Positions 1-13,530 of a stretch of 64,000 bases of DNA are shown here, one piece after another. Position numbers and translations under genes: made by a program. The stretch is from assembly GCF_028389875.1 (NCBI RefSeq), contig NC_084702.1, positions 59,188,553 through 59,252,552 on the forward strand. Direction: 5' to 3'. Below the pieces are notes generated by a model, which did not search any database, was not told the DNA's origin, and was given only the letters and a program-made list of their open reading frames with translations. Positions within the stretch are counted from its first letter, which is position 1, and the number at the start of each line of letters is the position of its first letter. The DNA is from Rhea pennata. Taxonomy: Eukaryota; Chordata; Aves; Rheiformes; Rheidae.

Positions 1-563
1 TTAGTTGCTTTACACTTAGAGGAGGTTTGAGGGAATGGAATTACACTTTACAAAACAAATTGTAAATATATATTTAAATTACTATATTGAGAAAATCACT
101 TAAATTCATTTTAGAAAAAAAAAAGTCATCAGAATGACTCATACAAGAAACTCTTGTCAAGAAATGTTCCTGGTAAAGTTGTTCAGTTGAGGAAAGGGGA
201 GATAACTATAACATTAAGTTTGATTTTTTATATATATATATATATAAAATCTTAAATGGGTATCAATCTGCAACTTAATCTTCTTTTAAATACTGAATGG
301 ATTGGTAAAAGGAAAAAATTGAGACCTGAAATATGCAAAGGAGCCACTGGCCTAGATATATGTTTAATGTGTTTTTTTAAAAAAAAAAAAAGTTATCTGG
401 AAGTATAAACACTGGAATGCATAATAATCCATCAGATAAGGCTTTCCTTGGCTAGCAGGCCCACTCTATGTTTAGCAAGCACAAAAAATTTGGTGACCAG
501 AATGAAAACAGATGCCATGGTCATGGAAGAACTAAGAATGAAGGAGAGCTCCTTTATTCTCTG

Positions 564-600
564 ACATATTTTCTACAGCTCTCCAACATATTTTCTACAG
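564..600. repeat. 15-bp direct repeat, period 22
   Basis: ACATATTTTCTACAG occurs at 564-578 and 586-600, separated by CTCTCCA. No function is suggested. Confidence 0.85.
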
Positions 601-1005
601 ATCCTCCTAAAACTATTCCAAAAAGGCTGAGATCAGACAAACTAAAATACATCTCAAGCAGGGAAGACAGGTGGACTGCCAGAACAAATTTTAAAGACAC
701 ATGAGAACCCAGCTAACAAGGACCTAGACACAAACAAGCAATTTGCAGAAATTCTTTTGGACTGAATGTCTTATCTCTCAGCATGTGAATACATCCTTAG
801 TTGACTGCATTATTACCATGGAATACTTAAAAATTTCAGGAAACAGGAAGGGCAGAGTTTAAAACAAACAGACAGACAGACAAACAACAACAAAAACACC
901 AGCATCTCCCCTTTCAATCCAGGGGACAAGACCACATGGCAAGCTTTCTTGCTGTTTTACATCTGAACTCTTAGTATCGCTTCACCCCACTCTCTCCCCC
1001 CTGCC

Positions 1006-1031
1006 AAAAAAAAAAAAAAAAAAAAAAAAAA
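1006..1031. repeat. A26 homopolymer
   Basis: A run of 26 A is followed by GAGAGAG. No retrocopy was recognised next to it. Confidence 0.95.
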
Positions 1032-4000
1032 GAGAGAGAAATGCTGATAACTATGGTCTCTGCTATGGCTAGTCTTCAGATGAAGTTACTTAATTATTTA
1101 ATAAGCATTTAGTAACATTTGGATTTAAAGAAATCCCTACCTTCCACAGCTAGGAAAAGAAAAAACCTGCTCTCAACTCCCCCGTCTTTCAGGGCTCTAC
1201 CACTTCTTTCGGAAGACAAAATAGCACTAGGGACCTTACGTAACATAATTCACTGAAGTTAACTTTATGCCTAATCACAGTGATGGAAAAAAAAAAAGAG
1301 GCAAAAATATTCAGAAATGACAAAACTGCTTTAAAGAAGCACACTTTACTCCTTCAGGGTTTTTGTTGTAAGAAAGTTATGAAATCAAAGGTTTCAAATT
1401 ACTTCATATTAAAGGAAAAATTCATGCTGATCTGATCTGTGATGGAATTATAATCCTAAAAAGACAACCTGCATTTCCTTGTCAATGCAGTTTTTAATAT
1501 CTTTGCCTTCTAACTAAGAGGAATCAAAGTGACTACTGCTTTACTGACAAGGAAGGAAGTAAAATGCAACAAAGCACACACTGCTGTGGGCTTGGTTCTT
1601 TATCACAATAAAATCCTGCAATATTTGGAGCTATTATTCATACATGTTTCCATTTCCTGCCTTGAGAATTTGTTGGAATTAAAGATTGTGAGCCGAATCA
1701 AAATCCTTCACTGCCCCTTTTTATTTCTAAAATTCCTGGTTTTCTACCTGCAACATCAAGAAATCATTTATATCTCTTCTAGTAAAGAAAAGCATAAATT
1801 ATAGTTACAAAAAGAAAAAACCCAAACCACAAACCCTGTATGCTGCAGATGCTAAATATTCAAGGAAGAAAAATAATAATCCTTCCCTTATACAGCACCT
1901 CCTTTTGATAATTTGTGGATATTTCAATGTATTGCACGTGTTAATAAAAAGGAAAAAAATAAGGTATGGGGAAAATGAACAACAGGAAAGCAAAAATGCT
2001 GAAAGTGTAAAACAGCAATTGACACTAAACACTATCCTCAGTATCTAGTACAAGGAGTTTTTCATTTAATGTCTTTTTTTAACTCCATAATTCAGGAAAA
2101 TAGTCAGTTTTGAAAAACATATCTACCATATTCTGTTTTGCATGTGTGTGGATATTTTTATTCATTTGACATATGCTGCTTCTTGAATGGATTTAATATA
2201 TTTTGACATTCCAGAACAAAACTGCTCTCATGTTTGGCACTCCATGTACAATGCAGCCAGGAAACCACTCCTTAGACTATACAGCCATCTGCAGCAGATA
2301 CCAAAGGTTTTCAAACAAGCAAGCTGCACTGTTGTAAATATGCAGTATTTCAATACATAAGAAAAGTTCTAACCTATACAGTAGACTTTCCATCTAACTG
2401 CCTGCACATAAATTTAGGCAATCTTCAATGCATAGCAGTTCAGCACAAACTGAAGTGGAAAGAAAAAAATAGATAAACTATTTCATATCAACAGCTATCA
2501 GGATATATCTAGTTACTTTTTTTTCTAAATTGTGTTAAATGTATTAAAAACAAAACAGCCCCTGACACCCTGCTTTACATGCATTTCTTCCAAAAACTAG
2601 CTGCAAGAATTCTAGCTAAAACTCAGATGACCAAACAACGGAGATCAGAAGAACATAGGGCCCAAAACAGTACCAGACAGAGAAAAAAAAATTAAAGGTC
2701 GAGTACATGGGTTTTGCACACTCAAAACCCTCTAGCTAATACCAAAATGGATCAATTGTGCGGAAGAATTGCTGCATCAAATCTAGATAGGTTACACAAT
2801 CCAATCTGTGCTGAGGCCCACAAGTGGAGACACATTCCTAGAACACAGTGTAAGAGAGGAAGATGTTAGTGTTATACACAGGCAAGAGTTGTGCACACAC
2901 GTTTTAATTGCCTATTTGGTAGACAGATTTCAAAAATTACACCCCAAAACAAAGACATATCCTAACACACAAAATACTAAACAGTACCCTGAGAGTCACT
3001 ACTCAAAGAAACAACACATACAACTAGATTTCAGTTTAACTTCAGAAAGAAGTTAAAGAATTCTTCTGTCCCTTTATAATGAATGTCATCCACCTCAACA
3101 AGCCAGCTCCCTTTTTGCTTTTGTGTTTTTTAGTATAAAATGTAATATTATAGACTAAAAACTTCTATTTGCAGTGAAACTGAAAAGACAGTTTGCTTTA
3201 ACACACCTTCATCACTACTGCAATAAGGAAAGCAAACATCTTCTATTTCTATAAAGAATCTAAGTTTAAAAAATAGTATTTTCCTAATTTCAAGCTTCTT
3301 CTCCATCTAATTTATACAGTAATTGTAACACGTATTAGCTTAATAATATTCTCAGCAGTTTTTTAAAAGTCCTTATCTTGGACGAATAAAAAAGACCCTG
3401 AACTGTACTTTGCTTTATTTTGTTTTTTCTACATTAATTTTACAACTAATAAATTAATCCTGATCCACCCTAATCATCCTTCTTGATATACAAGAATTGT
3501 CTTTGCCTGAACTGTTGTTCCAGCCACAGACTCTTCACATATCGCATATGGCTGAGCACTTCCATTTTTCTTGTCCTCCATTTACCCAACCTTATTCTCA
3601 CAGGGCACATTTGATTTTTGCCAACCTATAATCTCCCTCCACCTGAAGGAAAGGGAGAAAACAAGTCAAAACAAGTTTTTCACCTGACAGGATGTAAGAT
3701 AGAACTTAGCAGAACCAAGGCTCTTCCTTCCTATTACCCTGGAAATTATAGGATCAAAAACTTAATTCAAAGTTGATTTAATAATAACTCAGCTTAAAGT
3801 GTTACTTAACTTTGTGACATCCCACACTTCCTAGCAGGAGGAAAAAAGTTTCAATATGACTTTGGCACTACTTTAGTAAAAGTGGCATAGTGTCATACTG
3901 ATTTGCTATTATCATGTCAGCCTCTTCTTCTCAAATAAGGAAACAGAACAGTACAATGAACTTAAGAAAATTCTATAACTCTGATCTAAAAAAAACTTTT

Positions 4001-5906
4001 ACCCAATGGGTAGTTCCTTTCAAACTTCTGAAAGATTAAAAACAGATTAATACAAGTATGAGGAAAAATGAATAACATTTGGATTTTGAGTGAAGGTTAT
4101 TCCTCAGTATTTCATATTTAGAAGTTTTAAATTTAAACTTCATCAGATGTAACACAAATAGTACGATGGATTATCTATGAATCTAGGATGAGCCAATATA
4201 CATTTAAATTCAATGAAAACAGACAAGGACTCTCTATTTGGGACAGAGGAAAGAGAAAGCATCCAGTATTTGTTAGTTCTTGAGCATTTTATGGAAAGGG
4301 AGTGGAAAAGTAAAAAGGGGACTAGGAGGAGTCATTAAAGATGCATTTTTCTTCTATCATATAACTTTCTTTTAATTTGCTTCACCAATAGAATCATAAT
4401 CTTTTCCCTGAGGTGTCACAGACTGCTATTGCAAAACCAATTCAGTTTCATGAAAGACTACAGGACTTTTGCATTTTTCTTCCCTTTTATTGGTACTAAG
4501 CAGGAGAATTGTACGGAAAAGCTTTCCTGCTTAACTATGTTTCTCTAGCAAGAGCAGCACTGCAGAAAGCACCCAGGAATGGTATGACTCTCACCACTTC
4601 TGCTATGCTTCAGTAAAGCAAGACAAAGGAAGCATTCCTTGAAAGGTAGTTCTCACCCAGTGAAATACAAATGGAAGAGAAAGTTACTCTTGCCTAAGTC
4701 TAAAATTTAAAAATATTTTCCATCTATCTTGCTTTTCTAATATTTTTATTGTTTACATTTTTATTTCTTTAGATTAGATTTCTAGTACTAGATCCAAAGC
4801 ATGAAAATCTTAACTGAGAATAACGTGCTGCAAGAGCAGGACTTTAACAGCTACAAAAAACTCCCTTCCCTCCCAAACATCATTCAGAAAGTAGTCCACC
4901 AAAAAGCAAAACAAAAAAAACCCCACAAATGCATTACAGTTAAATAATATTGCACTAAAATAGTGAAGCTATTAAAGTAGATTAATTAATTTTTAAATTA
5001 ATTTGAAATTAATGTTACTTTGTTTTTAAACAGCTTTTGAAATATCTGTATGTAAATCAAAAAAAGTGACCTTAAAGAAAAATTCCAGGTTTGCTCCAAA
5101 TGGAGTAAACTCTCATCTGGTATTCTTTACTTAATTCCTTCTTCTTCTAGTTCTTCCCCAAAAGGAGATCTGCTGAAACACTCATGAATATTCTCCATTA
5201 TTTAGAATAAATCATCCTACACGAGTTGATCAAAGCATAACTGAAATAAATGTGATAAAGGCTGGAAAGCTACAAAGAGACGTGTGAACTTTTGAATTTT
5301 CTCCCTCAGTGAATTAGTGAAGATCCTACTCCGAAGAGAAGGGAAAAAAAAAAAAAAAAAAAACCCAATGCACAATTACAGAGCACCTCAGAATATAAAC
5401 GACCTGCAACTCCAGGGTTAACGTAATACGTGATTATGTGACCAAAAGTAACCCAAAACGAGTACTTTGTCCTAAAAGGAGTTAACTACCACACTGACAT
5501 TCTGCAGGCTAATTTGTCACTGCAAATAAATGTAGCAGCAGTAAGCTATCAAGATATACTGAAGGCTCTCTACACACCCATCCCCTCGTTCAAGAAACCT
5601 ACCTACCAGGCCAAAGTGGAAGCAATAAAGTAAATTCAGCACCTGCATGTTATACGCTGTAACATAAGCATTTTTCACATGGAAGACTTAAATTGCTGTG
5701 CTGAAACACTTATCAGTTTATTTTCACTGAAAATACAGGCCTCAATCTTGTAAATACTTACACAGCCAAGCTTTTCGTTTGTTTTAACCATAGGCATGTG
5801 CAAGCCCATGCAGAATATTAAGCATAATGTTTCCACAGAGGAAGATGACATTCATAATTTACATTAGCATCATTATTTAAATTTTAGAGTTCCTCCATAT
5901 CCAGTT

Positions 5907-6655
5907 TCAGATACAAAACTCCATCCTATCTTCCAGGTTAACTGTAAGTGAAGACAGAAGACCTGTGGTAATACGACTACGTTGCTGATAATAGGGTTCG
6001 TCGTCTAAACTATCACTTCTCTCTTCATGAAAATTAATTCCATTAAGACTCCAGTCACGTGGTGTGGGAGGGAGGAAATAGTAGTTCTCCAAAGATTTCT
6101 TAGTAGCCTACCAAAATTTCTTCCAGAAGAGTCTGGAAACTCTCCATTATCCAAACTCTCAGAATGACATCCACAGCAAAAACCTTCTGATTTTTGCTGA
6201 ACCTGTGACTGACATTCACAGACATCTAGCATTGCATGTCAGATATTACTCAGATATACTGATGTAGCTTGAAGCATCTACACCCTTCTGCTTTCCTTCT
6301 TAGGAAGCTTCAGAAGTTGAAGTCTTCCTGAGAAACAACTGAATCCTAAAATATCAAGCAGAAGTATCAAGAAAAAAAAAGAAAGAAACTGAACAAGGCT
6401 GATCATATACACAGAACATAAGTTCTTAACAGCTGCTATTAAGAAAAATAGAGCCAGAAGAATTAAAGATACATATTGAAACATGCCACCAAGAAAAGGA
6501 GGGTCAGGGAAACTGAAAAAAGCTTCTGTAACTGCATTAAACTTAGACTGCACATTATGAGACATAAAACTACTGAAGAACATTAAACTTTTCTTCCAGA
6601 ACTGTCTGGAAGAGCCAGACCTCTGTACAGCTGCTACAGGAACTTCCCAGGCCAA
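5907..6655 (-). other. Unrecognised coding-like cluster with hydrophobic hairpin
   Basis: Three minus-strand frames lie end to end. Frame 1 (6655-6278) follows a good acceptor, a T-rich tract then ACTCTAG, at 6656-6657. It reads LAWEVPVAAVQRSGSSRQFW and has two hydrophobic segments, MFQYVSLILLALFFLIAAV and MISLVQFLSFFFLILLL, split by a short charged loop. Frame 2 (6232-6005) is Cys-rich at its start (CECQ, CCGC) and contains ESLDNGEFPDSSGRNFG. Frame 3 (6092-5907) reads RDWSLNGINFHEERSDSLDD and looks like its continuation after a one-base shift. Stops separate frames 1 and 2. It could be a decayed retrocopy, broken exons of a nested gene, or chance. I cannot name a family. Confidence 0.3.
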
Positions 6656-9600
6656 CTAGAGTAAAAAAACAATTAGAAGGTTCCAAAGGCAGCAGTAAAA
6701 CTCAAAGCATGATACTTCAGAAACCAAGACAGATACTGTTTTCACAGATCTTTCTGCAGCTATCTTTAAGCAAACTAATAGAACTTCAAATACTTTTAAT
6801 TCAATTAGTACTGGAGCTTATCCTGCCAACAAGGCGGCCCCGGCCACTTCAAAAGGAAACAATACCCATTCCAAATTAGAGCTGCCTAAGACATTTTTCA
6901 TTTCAGGTAACTGCAACTTTCATTGAGACTTCAAACCTCTTAAGAGTTCCTCCTAAAGCTAGAACGAGGTAAGTGGCACAATCAGTCATCACTGGGCACT
7001 AACAGTTCACAGGAAGACAACTCTAAGCCAAGCATCTGCTTCCAAACTGCAATTATAACTTGAACAGAAAGCTCAACACTTGAAACAGGTATTACCCACC
7101 TATCTGTTTCCAGAAAAGAAATTCTACTCATATAGCTGCGAAGTCTCCCACTGGCATTATCAGATAATCCAGAATAGACAGATCATTAACTTCTTGGACC
7201 ACATATTTATTTCTGCTCATTCCACCCCAGCCACATTCATGATGGGCTATACGACAAGAAGCACAGCACTGTACTTACTGCTCTACATCAACTTGGAGAT
7301 TTCAGTGTGCTTAGAAACCTTTGTTTGGAAAGGAAGCTCACATACCTTGTGAATTCTGAACTAACCAGTCTGAGGATGCTGATCTATACTTTCTTCCAAA
7401 TATTATTCTCACAACATACATCTAGATAAGAGAATCAGAAAGAATATTCGCTTAGCAGTTGTTTTACTATGCATACATAATACAGCTTTACACTTGCAGG
7501 ATTCACTTCTATAGCAATGTGAAACATTAGAGTTCAAGAAATTAGTTTGATTTACAGAAGATGCAAGCATGTATAATACTAGATATTCTAGAATTTAGCA
7601 AATTATGGAAAAAGGTTGTGTACTTTCAAATCACTTTACTTCCCTTTGGTAGCTCTGCTTTCACAGAGAAACAAGTTTTTCTTACTATCACAAGTAATCT
7701 GTAAGATCTAGACTGTGTCTAATCATTGCATAGATACAGAACAAAGGACAGCACAAAACGTTCCTCCTCCCTCCTTAGTCAACAAAATTGTGTACAACAA
7801 AGGTTGTGCACAAGTGTTGTTACCTAATATTTTCTTGGCCCCTGGCCACGCCAAAAAATAAGATGGAAGAGTAAGGCCAAATCATTCATTTGTTACTGAA
7901 ACGGATGAAGTGGAGAGGAGATAAGATTATGTTATCTGGCAAGATTCAGTCATCAAACACACTAGAAGCTCCAGAGGCATGGTACCTTTCCATAATATTA
8001 CAACCGCCAGGACAGCAACAGCAACAGAGATAGTTCACATTGTCTTCAGACTCCACCTAATCATCACTCTTTGTTCCCATGTATAATGACTGTTTAGTAT
8101 CAAGTATCTACAAATTAGCTCCAGATATAGGAAGAAGAAATATACTTTTCAACTTAAGCTACCCAAGGGAAGCTTGACACAATGCTGACATTCTCTATCG
8201 TAAGTACACTCCCATTTGGTCTAGATGAAGCCAAACTAAGATCTGCTTAACTTTATCTTTCAATTATGCAAAATCCTGATGCATTTTTAAAGGTGGAAGG
8301 GGCAATTTAGTATTGAAACACCATGCTTCTATATCATCCTCAGGGGAAGCACAGATGAAACTAAACAGAGAGTTCAAACATCTATACATAAAATTAAGCA
8401 CCAAAAAATAGTATCTTTTAGAGACAAAGTACTACGATCAAGAACAACAGAAAAAGCCGAGTTATCCCAAGTTTATTATATAATAAAAATACTACCAATT
8501 TCAACACAGTAACACTCACTTTTTCCATTTTTTCTTATGCAGGCAGAACATATTTACATGCACTCTCCTAAGTCAGCATCCTCACGCTCAAAATTTTATA
8601 TTTAAAATGTTTTACTCATAGTACATGAGCATTGTATTCTTAACTGGAAATATTACTTAAATAAGCAATTTTTTTACAGTCAAAAATCTTTCAAACAAAA
8701 AAACTCCACCCATTTTGTCATTAAAGCAGTCATGTTAATCTTTAGATCACCCTTATAATCTTAAAAAGCTACACAGAATAGCTCTGGGTTTATCAATTGT
8801 TACTGAAGTACCTTAAGTAATATTGTCGAGGCCCACTAATTTTTGCTGATACCTACCCAGCAGTGTGCCAGCTGTGCTGATACAGCGGGCTCTGTATGCT
8901 ACCTTCACAGTTGGAAATGCAGTGGCATACTGCCACCAATCCCTGAAAGATGAGGAGAATGGTGAGGACCGTGGAAAGTTATCATATGTTTGAGCATGGA
9001 CAAGTCAAAAAAATCTTTTTTTTTGTACTTCTTATCCAGAACTGGACCAGGGTGTGATAAGCAACTAGCCACGGAACTGTTCACAAGTTACCCATAATAC
9101 GTACAAACAGATATTCCCTACACATTCAAAACATTAAGCAAATCTCTCAAAACTAGTTAAATATTCAGAATTTGCAAGAAAAGTAATCCATACCTCACAA
9201 GTGTACACTGGACTTTATAAGACACTCCAAAGACACTAAGCTAGTAATTTAATAGGTTATCACAAATATTGCATAGTTTAAATTTTAAAATTAAAAAAGT
9301 AATTTATAGACTTTTTACTAAAGAACATGATATCATCATGTTACTCATGTTCAGTGTTTTCATTCTTACATGAAAAGGGGAGCTGAAAAGTTGCTTTACT
9401 TACTTGAAAGCTAATAGTTATATATCCAAATCTTTATTTTGCAGACAGTTCATGTTTAACTACCTGCACAACTGTCATAACCAACATTTGCTTGCTCACA
9501 TAGGAAAATAATCTACTATTTTCTTATCAGGAGTGGCTGCTTCTTCAAGCCAACCAGTCACTCTTTTGGAAAAGTTTAAGTTTGTAATTCCACTACGTGG

Positions 9601-9910
9601 AATAAATGTCAGACACTCCTTTAATGGATTAGGTTATTCCATAGGGAGAATATACTGTTAAGAAGAAATATCAAACGCATTATCTTTATATTACACTTTC
9701 CCTGGAAAAATTTCCTTTTTGTTTGGGAGTAGGAACGACAAAAACAAAGCAAAAAACAAAGTAGCCAATGATCTATTATACTCCTACGGGAAAGCGGAGT
9801 TGAAGAATTCTGTTCTCATCCCCTTTTATTTCTAGAACTTACTACTAACATGGTAACTTTAACATACATATGTATTACTTGTACACACATGTGTGTGTAA
9901 ATACATATAT

Positions 9911-9948
9911 ATACACACACACACATACATACACACACACACACACAA
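9911..9948. repeat. CA microsatellite
   Basis: This is an AC/CA dinucleotide run interrupted once by ATACAT. Confidence 0.95.
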
Positions 9949-11611
9949 TCTCCCTTTCCTTAATTTGGATGTTTCAAGTGTGGTTCTTCAGTCATAAGGG
10001 TACAGATTCTAAACAAATTCCACTGAAGAAAAATCATAATGCCACCATAGCATAAGACACTGGGCAATTTTCAATGAGTAATACTTCTTCCAGAGAGCCC
10101 CCCAATCTAATCTGCATGAACATGAAGTGAAAATGGGTATTTTACGGAGCATTATCAGAGTAGATATCTTACAGTACATTTATACTACTATTATCAACTT
10201 GCCCATTTACTAATAAGGCAAATCTATCCATATTTTCACTAAAATTGTTGAAAAAATATACTGTAGTCTTCATGATAGCATGCCATATCTGTTACCTTTT
10301 AGCTCTTTTGACTGTAAGCATATCTAAAGGTAACAATCTTTACATGCACTTAATTTAATTCATGAGCCAGGAACAGCCAGAGAGGAAGAATGTTTCCCCA
10401 AGCCATCAACACATACCTATGAAGTGCTGTTTCAAACAACATGAGCTGCCATGTGCACACCTAAATCATTTTATTCATGAAACAAATATCAATGACTACC
10501 TAATTTTTAGCTGAGACAGTTGGTCTTCAGAAAGAATACAGTCCTTCATTACTACTGAACTATGTTAATGACATGAATGGCATTCTATGATATAACCATT
10601 AGCTGTACGCAGTAGTGAATTACACTTTCATCATTAAAAAGGGCCTTATCCATAGCTACCATGGTGACAAAACACTAGTGTAAAAAGTTGTGGCTCTGCT
10701 ACAAGGATCTATTCTTCTGCACAGCATTGAAAAATATCAAGTGCATCATGAGAAACACAAAAGGTCTGAAAAGAAACAAAATTGCATCCATTAAGAACAT
10801 AGGGGTTTACAACTAAATTTGTCATGCATTGCTACAATTCCTCCCCCCACACACCCCCTTTAAATCTCAAGTCATTATTGGGGCTGAAACACTGCTTTGG
10901 AAAGTGATCGTTCTTTGTAAAAGGATTACTCTATTTAGACTTCATTGCTTTTCTGCCAAGCATCAGCCATATAAGGAAACTGAAGTTCACTGCCATTTAT
11001 TTTGTTCAGCCCTTTCAGACGCCTAAGAATAACCTTTACTGCTGCCTAGGAAGGTAAGTCTATAAATTGCAAACCAAATCACTTGTTATCAGCAATAGAA
11101 GCCACTTTAGGTCAGTTAAAGTTTAACATTTTTCCTTGCAATACATCATTTAATGAAACAGCCTGAGCAGGATTAATAACGTTTTCTCACACACTAGACT
11201 ACTTGGTTCAGTTCAAAGACCACAAATACCATAGTTCTGAAATCTTTGCAGAGAAATTACTTTGTCCAGTTATCAAAAACAGCAACACATCCATCTCAGA
11301 TGCACATTCTTCAGTCTCTCAAGTATCTTGTCTAACAAATGCTCTGCTTTTCAGTTTGTCAAACAGCAATAATGATTTAGAAAAATAGGCTAGTACAGAG
11401 CTATGGCTTACAGCTCATTTTAAACATTTACAGGACAAGAAATTCCTTGCCTCCATGAAGAACTTAACCAATAATTACCACTTGGAGGCATGTGAAATCA
11501 ATCTGTGGTGAGCAATATTGCTTCATTAAATGCAACTATTTGACATAACAAGCAGTAGTCACCAGCACAGCACATTCAGTTTACCCTCCAACACCTTCAG
11601 ACAGGAGTCTT

Positions 11612-11637
11612 AAAAAAAAAAAAAAAAAAAAAAAAAA
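11612..11637. repeat. A26 homopolymer
   Basis: A pure A run about 1.1 kb left of the CpG island. No adjoining element was recognised. Confidence 0.95.
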
Positions 11638-12544
11638 CCGATAAAAGGAGGAAGTGGTTACCAAAACCAAACGAGGCTATGTTAACCCAGAGCCTCAACA
11701 GCACTTTTAAGAAGCCAGACAACTAGTTGCTGGCGAGAGGGAGAAAAAGGAGGAGTGTTTCTTTTTTTTTTAATGGAGGCTCTCGAGATGAACTTGTGCA
11801 AGGATCAAGATGCAATGCAGACCTCTCCCATACAAGTTGAAAAATATGCGGTCAAACTCGTCATCTTGAGGGGAGAGAGAAGGGGCAGAGGGGCGGAAGA
11901 GAGACGGCGGCAGTAGTCGAGAGGAAAAACTGCGACAGTATTTACAGAGGACTACGAGAACAAGTTCTTATAAAAGAAATGTAACAGTTACTTTTAAGAA
12001 GGCGGGCTACACACTAACCGATATTCCAGAAGACAAGGTTAAAGACAAACAAGAAACGGCAAATACAGGGAGCTCCAAACGCCAGGATCTTTCGATTAAA
12101 TAAAGGAGATAATTTCTTTTAGGACTTCCTTATTTCCTGATAATTATACTTTCAGGGTTAGTAATTGTTTTCAAAGAGAAGGAGCAGAAGCAGAGCCGCA
12201 GAGCCGGGCAGTTTCAGTTCAGTACCTTCTCCCACTGAACAAAGAAACTTCTGTGTCTGAGGAGCCTAGAAACTTTCGGTCTCCCCAGATTGTTTTCTCA
12301 GCCTCCATGAAAACAGCGGGTACGTCCGTACAGACAGTGTTTTAGCGAGAGACGGGGGGAAGCACAAAGGACAGTCGAACTGTGGCAGGCGGAGAACGCA
12401 AAGCCGACCAGAAAATAAAGGCCAAAAACAGGATATCAAAATGAAGCGTAAACTCCTTCCTTTTCCCCACCCCCTTCAACAGAGGAAGGATTTTTCTGTC
12501 GTTGCTGCTGCTGCTACTCCCCAAACCTTCTCTATTTAATTTAC

Positions 12545-12560
12545 CTCGTCTGTCGGGTGT
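12545..12560 (-). other. ERBIN: Second candidate splice donor of the inferred ERBIN 5' region
   Basis: The minus strand reads GACGAG|GTAAAT with the last exon base at 12545. It is a good donor just left of the CpG island, so it could serve a longer or downstream first exon. Confidence 0.35.
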
Positions 12561-12905
12561 CTAAGCCAGATCCAGCAGGCAGCAGTCCCTTCCGATCCCA
12601 AGGAAATATGTTAAATCCAATCAAGTTTTCTTCTCGAAGAAGGGGGAAGCGGGCAAGAGGGGGAAGGAAAGGAAAGGGGGGGGGGGGGAAAGCGATGTAA
12701 CAGCTTTCGACGAGGACGGAGGCGTTTGCAGACCGCAGCGTGCGATGTGCGTGCGCACGGGGGGGAGGGCGGCGGCGGAGCCGGACTTGTCCCGGCCCCC
12801 GCCGGCGGCGCCGGGCTCTGCCCCGCCGCCGGCCCCGCCCGGCGCCGCGACCGCCCCGCAGAAACGGCGCCCGGCGGCCAGCTCGCAGCGCCCCCCGCCC
12901 TCCCC

Positions 12906-13240
12906 CGGCACGGCACGGCACGGCACGGCACGGCCACCCCTCCTCGCCTGCCTGCCTGCCCCCCGCCCCCCAACGGCTCCTCGCCGCGGGCGCCCTCCCG
13001 CGCCGCCCCGGCCCGGCCTGGCCGCCGCCGCGGGCGCGAGGGGAGCGGCCAGCCGCCATCCTCACCTGCCCGCGCCGCCGCCCGCTCTCCCCGCCTCCTC
13101 TCTCACACTTCCCCCTTCCTCCCCCCCCCGCCTCCTCCTGCCTCGGCAGCGGGAGCCGCGGGAGGGCGCCCGGGAAGGGGGCGGGGGCCGGGGCCAAACG
13201 GTGCAGGGCCCGCGCGGCGCGGTGCGGTGCGGTGCGGTGC
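12906..13240. repeat. Pentanucleotide tandem repeats in the CpG island
   Basis: Five CGGCA units lie at 12906-12930 and four GGTGC units at 13221-13240. A related CGGGC-rich run is at 13703-13740. They are short GC-rich minisatellite-like tracts inside the inferred promoter and first exon. Confidence 0.8.
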
Positions 13241-13420
13241 GCGCCGCCGCCGCCCAGGCCGCGGGAGGCTCTGCGGCGGGGGGCGGGGCGGGGCGGCCGC
13301 CGCGGGCCGGGGGCGGCCGGGGGCAGGCGGGCAGCTCGCCGGCCGCCGCGGCGGGCGGGGCGGGGCGGGGCGGCAGGGAGGGACGGAGAGAAGGGGAGCA
13401 GCGGCGCCGCCGCCGCGCCA
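13066..13420 (-). other. ERBIN: Candidate noncoding first exon of ERBIN
   Basis: On the minus strand the donor GGCAG|GTGAG ends an exon at 13066, a near-consensus site inside the CpG island. The two CCAAT boxes lie about 65-110 bp upstream of a start near 13,420, the usual NF-Y distance. The start is approximate. ERBIN is known to begin with an untranslated exon before a long intron. A second donor at 12545 offers an alternative. Confidence 0.4.
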
Positions 13421-13482
13421 GGCCGCGCCGGCCTCCCCTCCCCCACCCGGTGTGGGGCTGAGCGCGGGCGGCGGCGGCGCAG

Positions 13483-13530
13483 CCAATCCCGAGTAAGGGG
13501 CGTCCTGAGGGACGGCCCGGCGCAGCCAAT
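13483..13530. promoter_or_regulatory. Pair of CCAAT (NF-Y) boxes
   Basis: CCAAT occurs at 13483-13487 (in GCAGCCAATCCC) and 13526-13530 (in GCAGCCAATGGC), 43 bp apart and sharing GCAGCCAAT. Paired CCAAT boxes are typical of TATA-less CpG promoters. Confidence 0.6.

Larger units (their letters stand above)
1..12544 (-). other. ERBIN: Inferred first intron of ERBIN
   Basis: This AT-rich stretch lies downstream (minus strand) of the CpG island and has no recognisable ERBIN coding exon; I looked for the leucine-rich-repeat N-terminal exon and did not see it. It holds homopolymer runs, a CA microsatellite at 9911-9948, a short direct repeat at 564-600 and the unassigned frames at 5907-6655. The remainder shows nothing I can assign. 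Confidence 0.45.
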
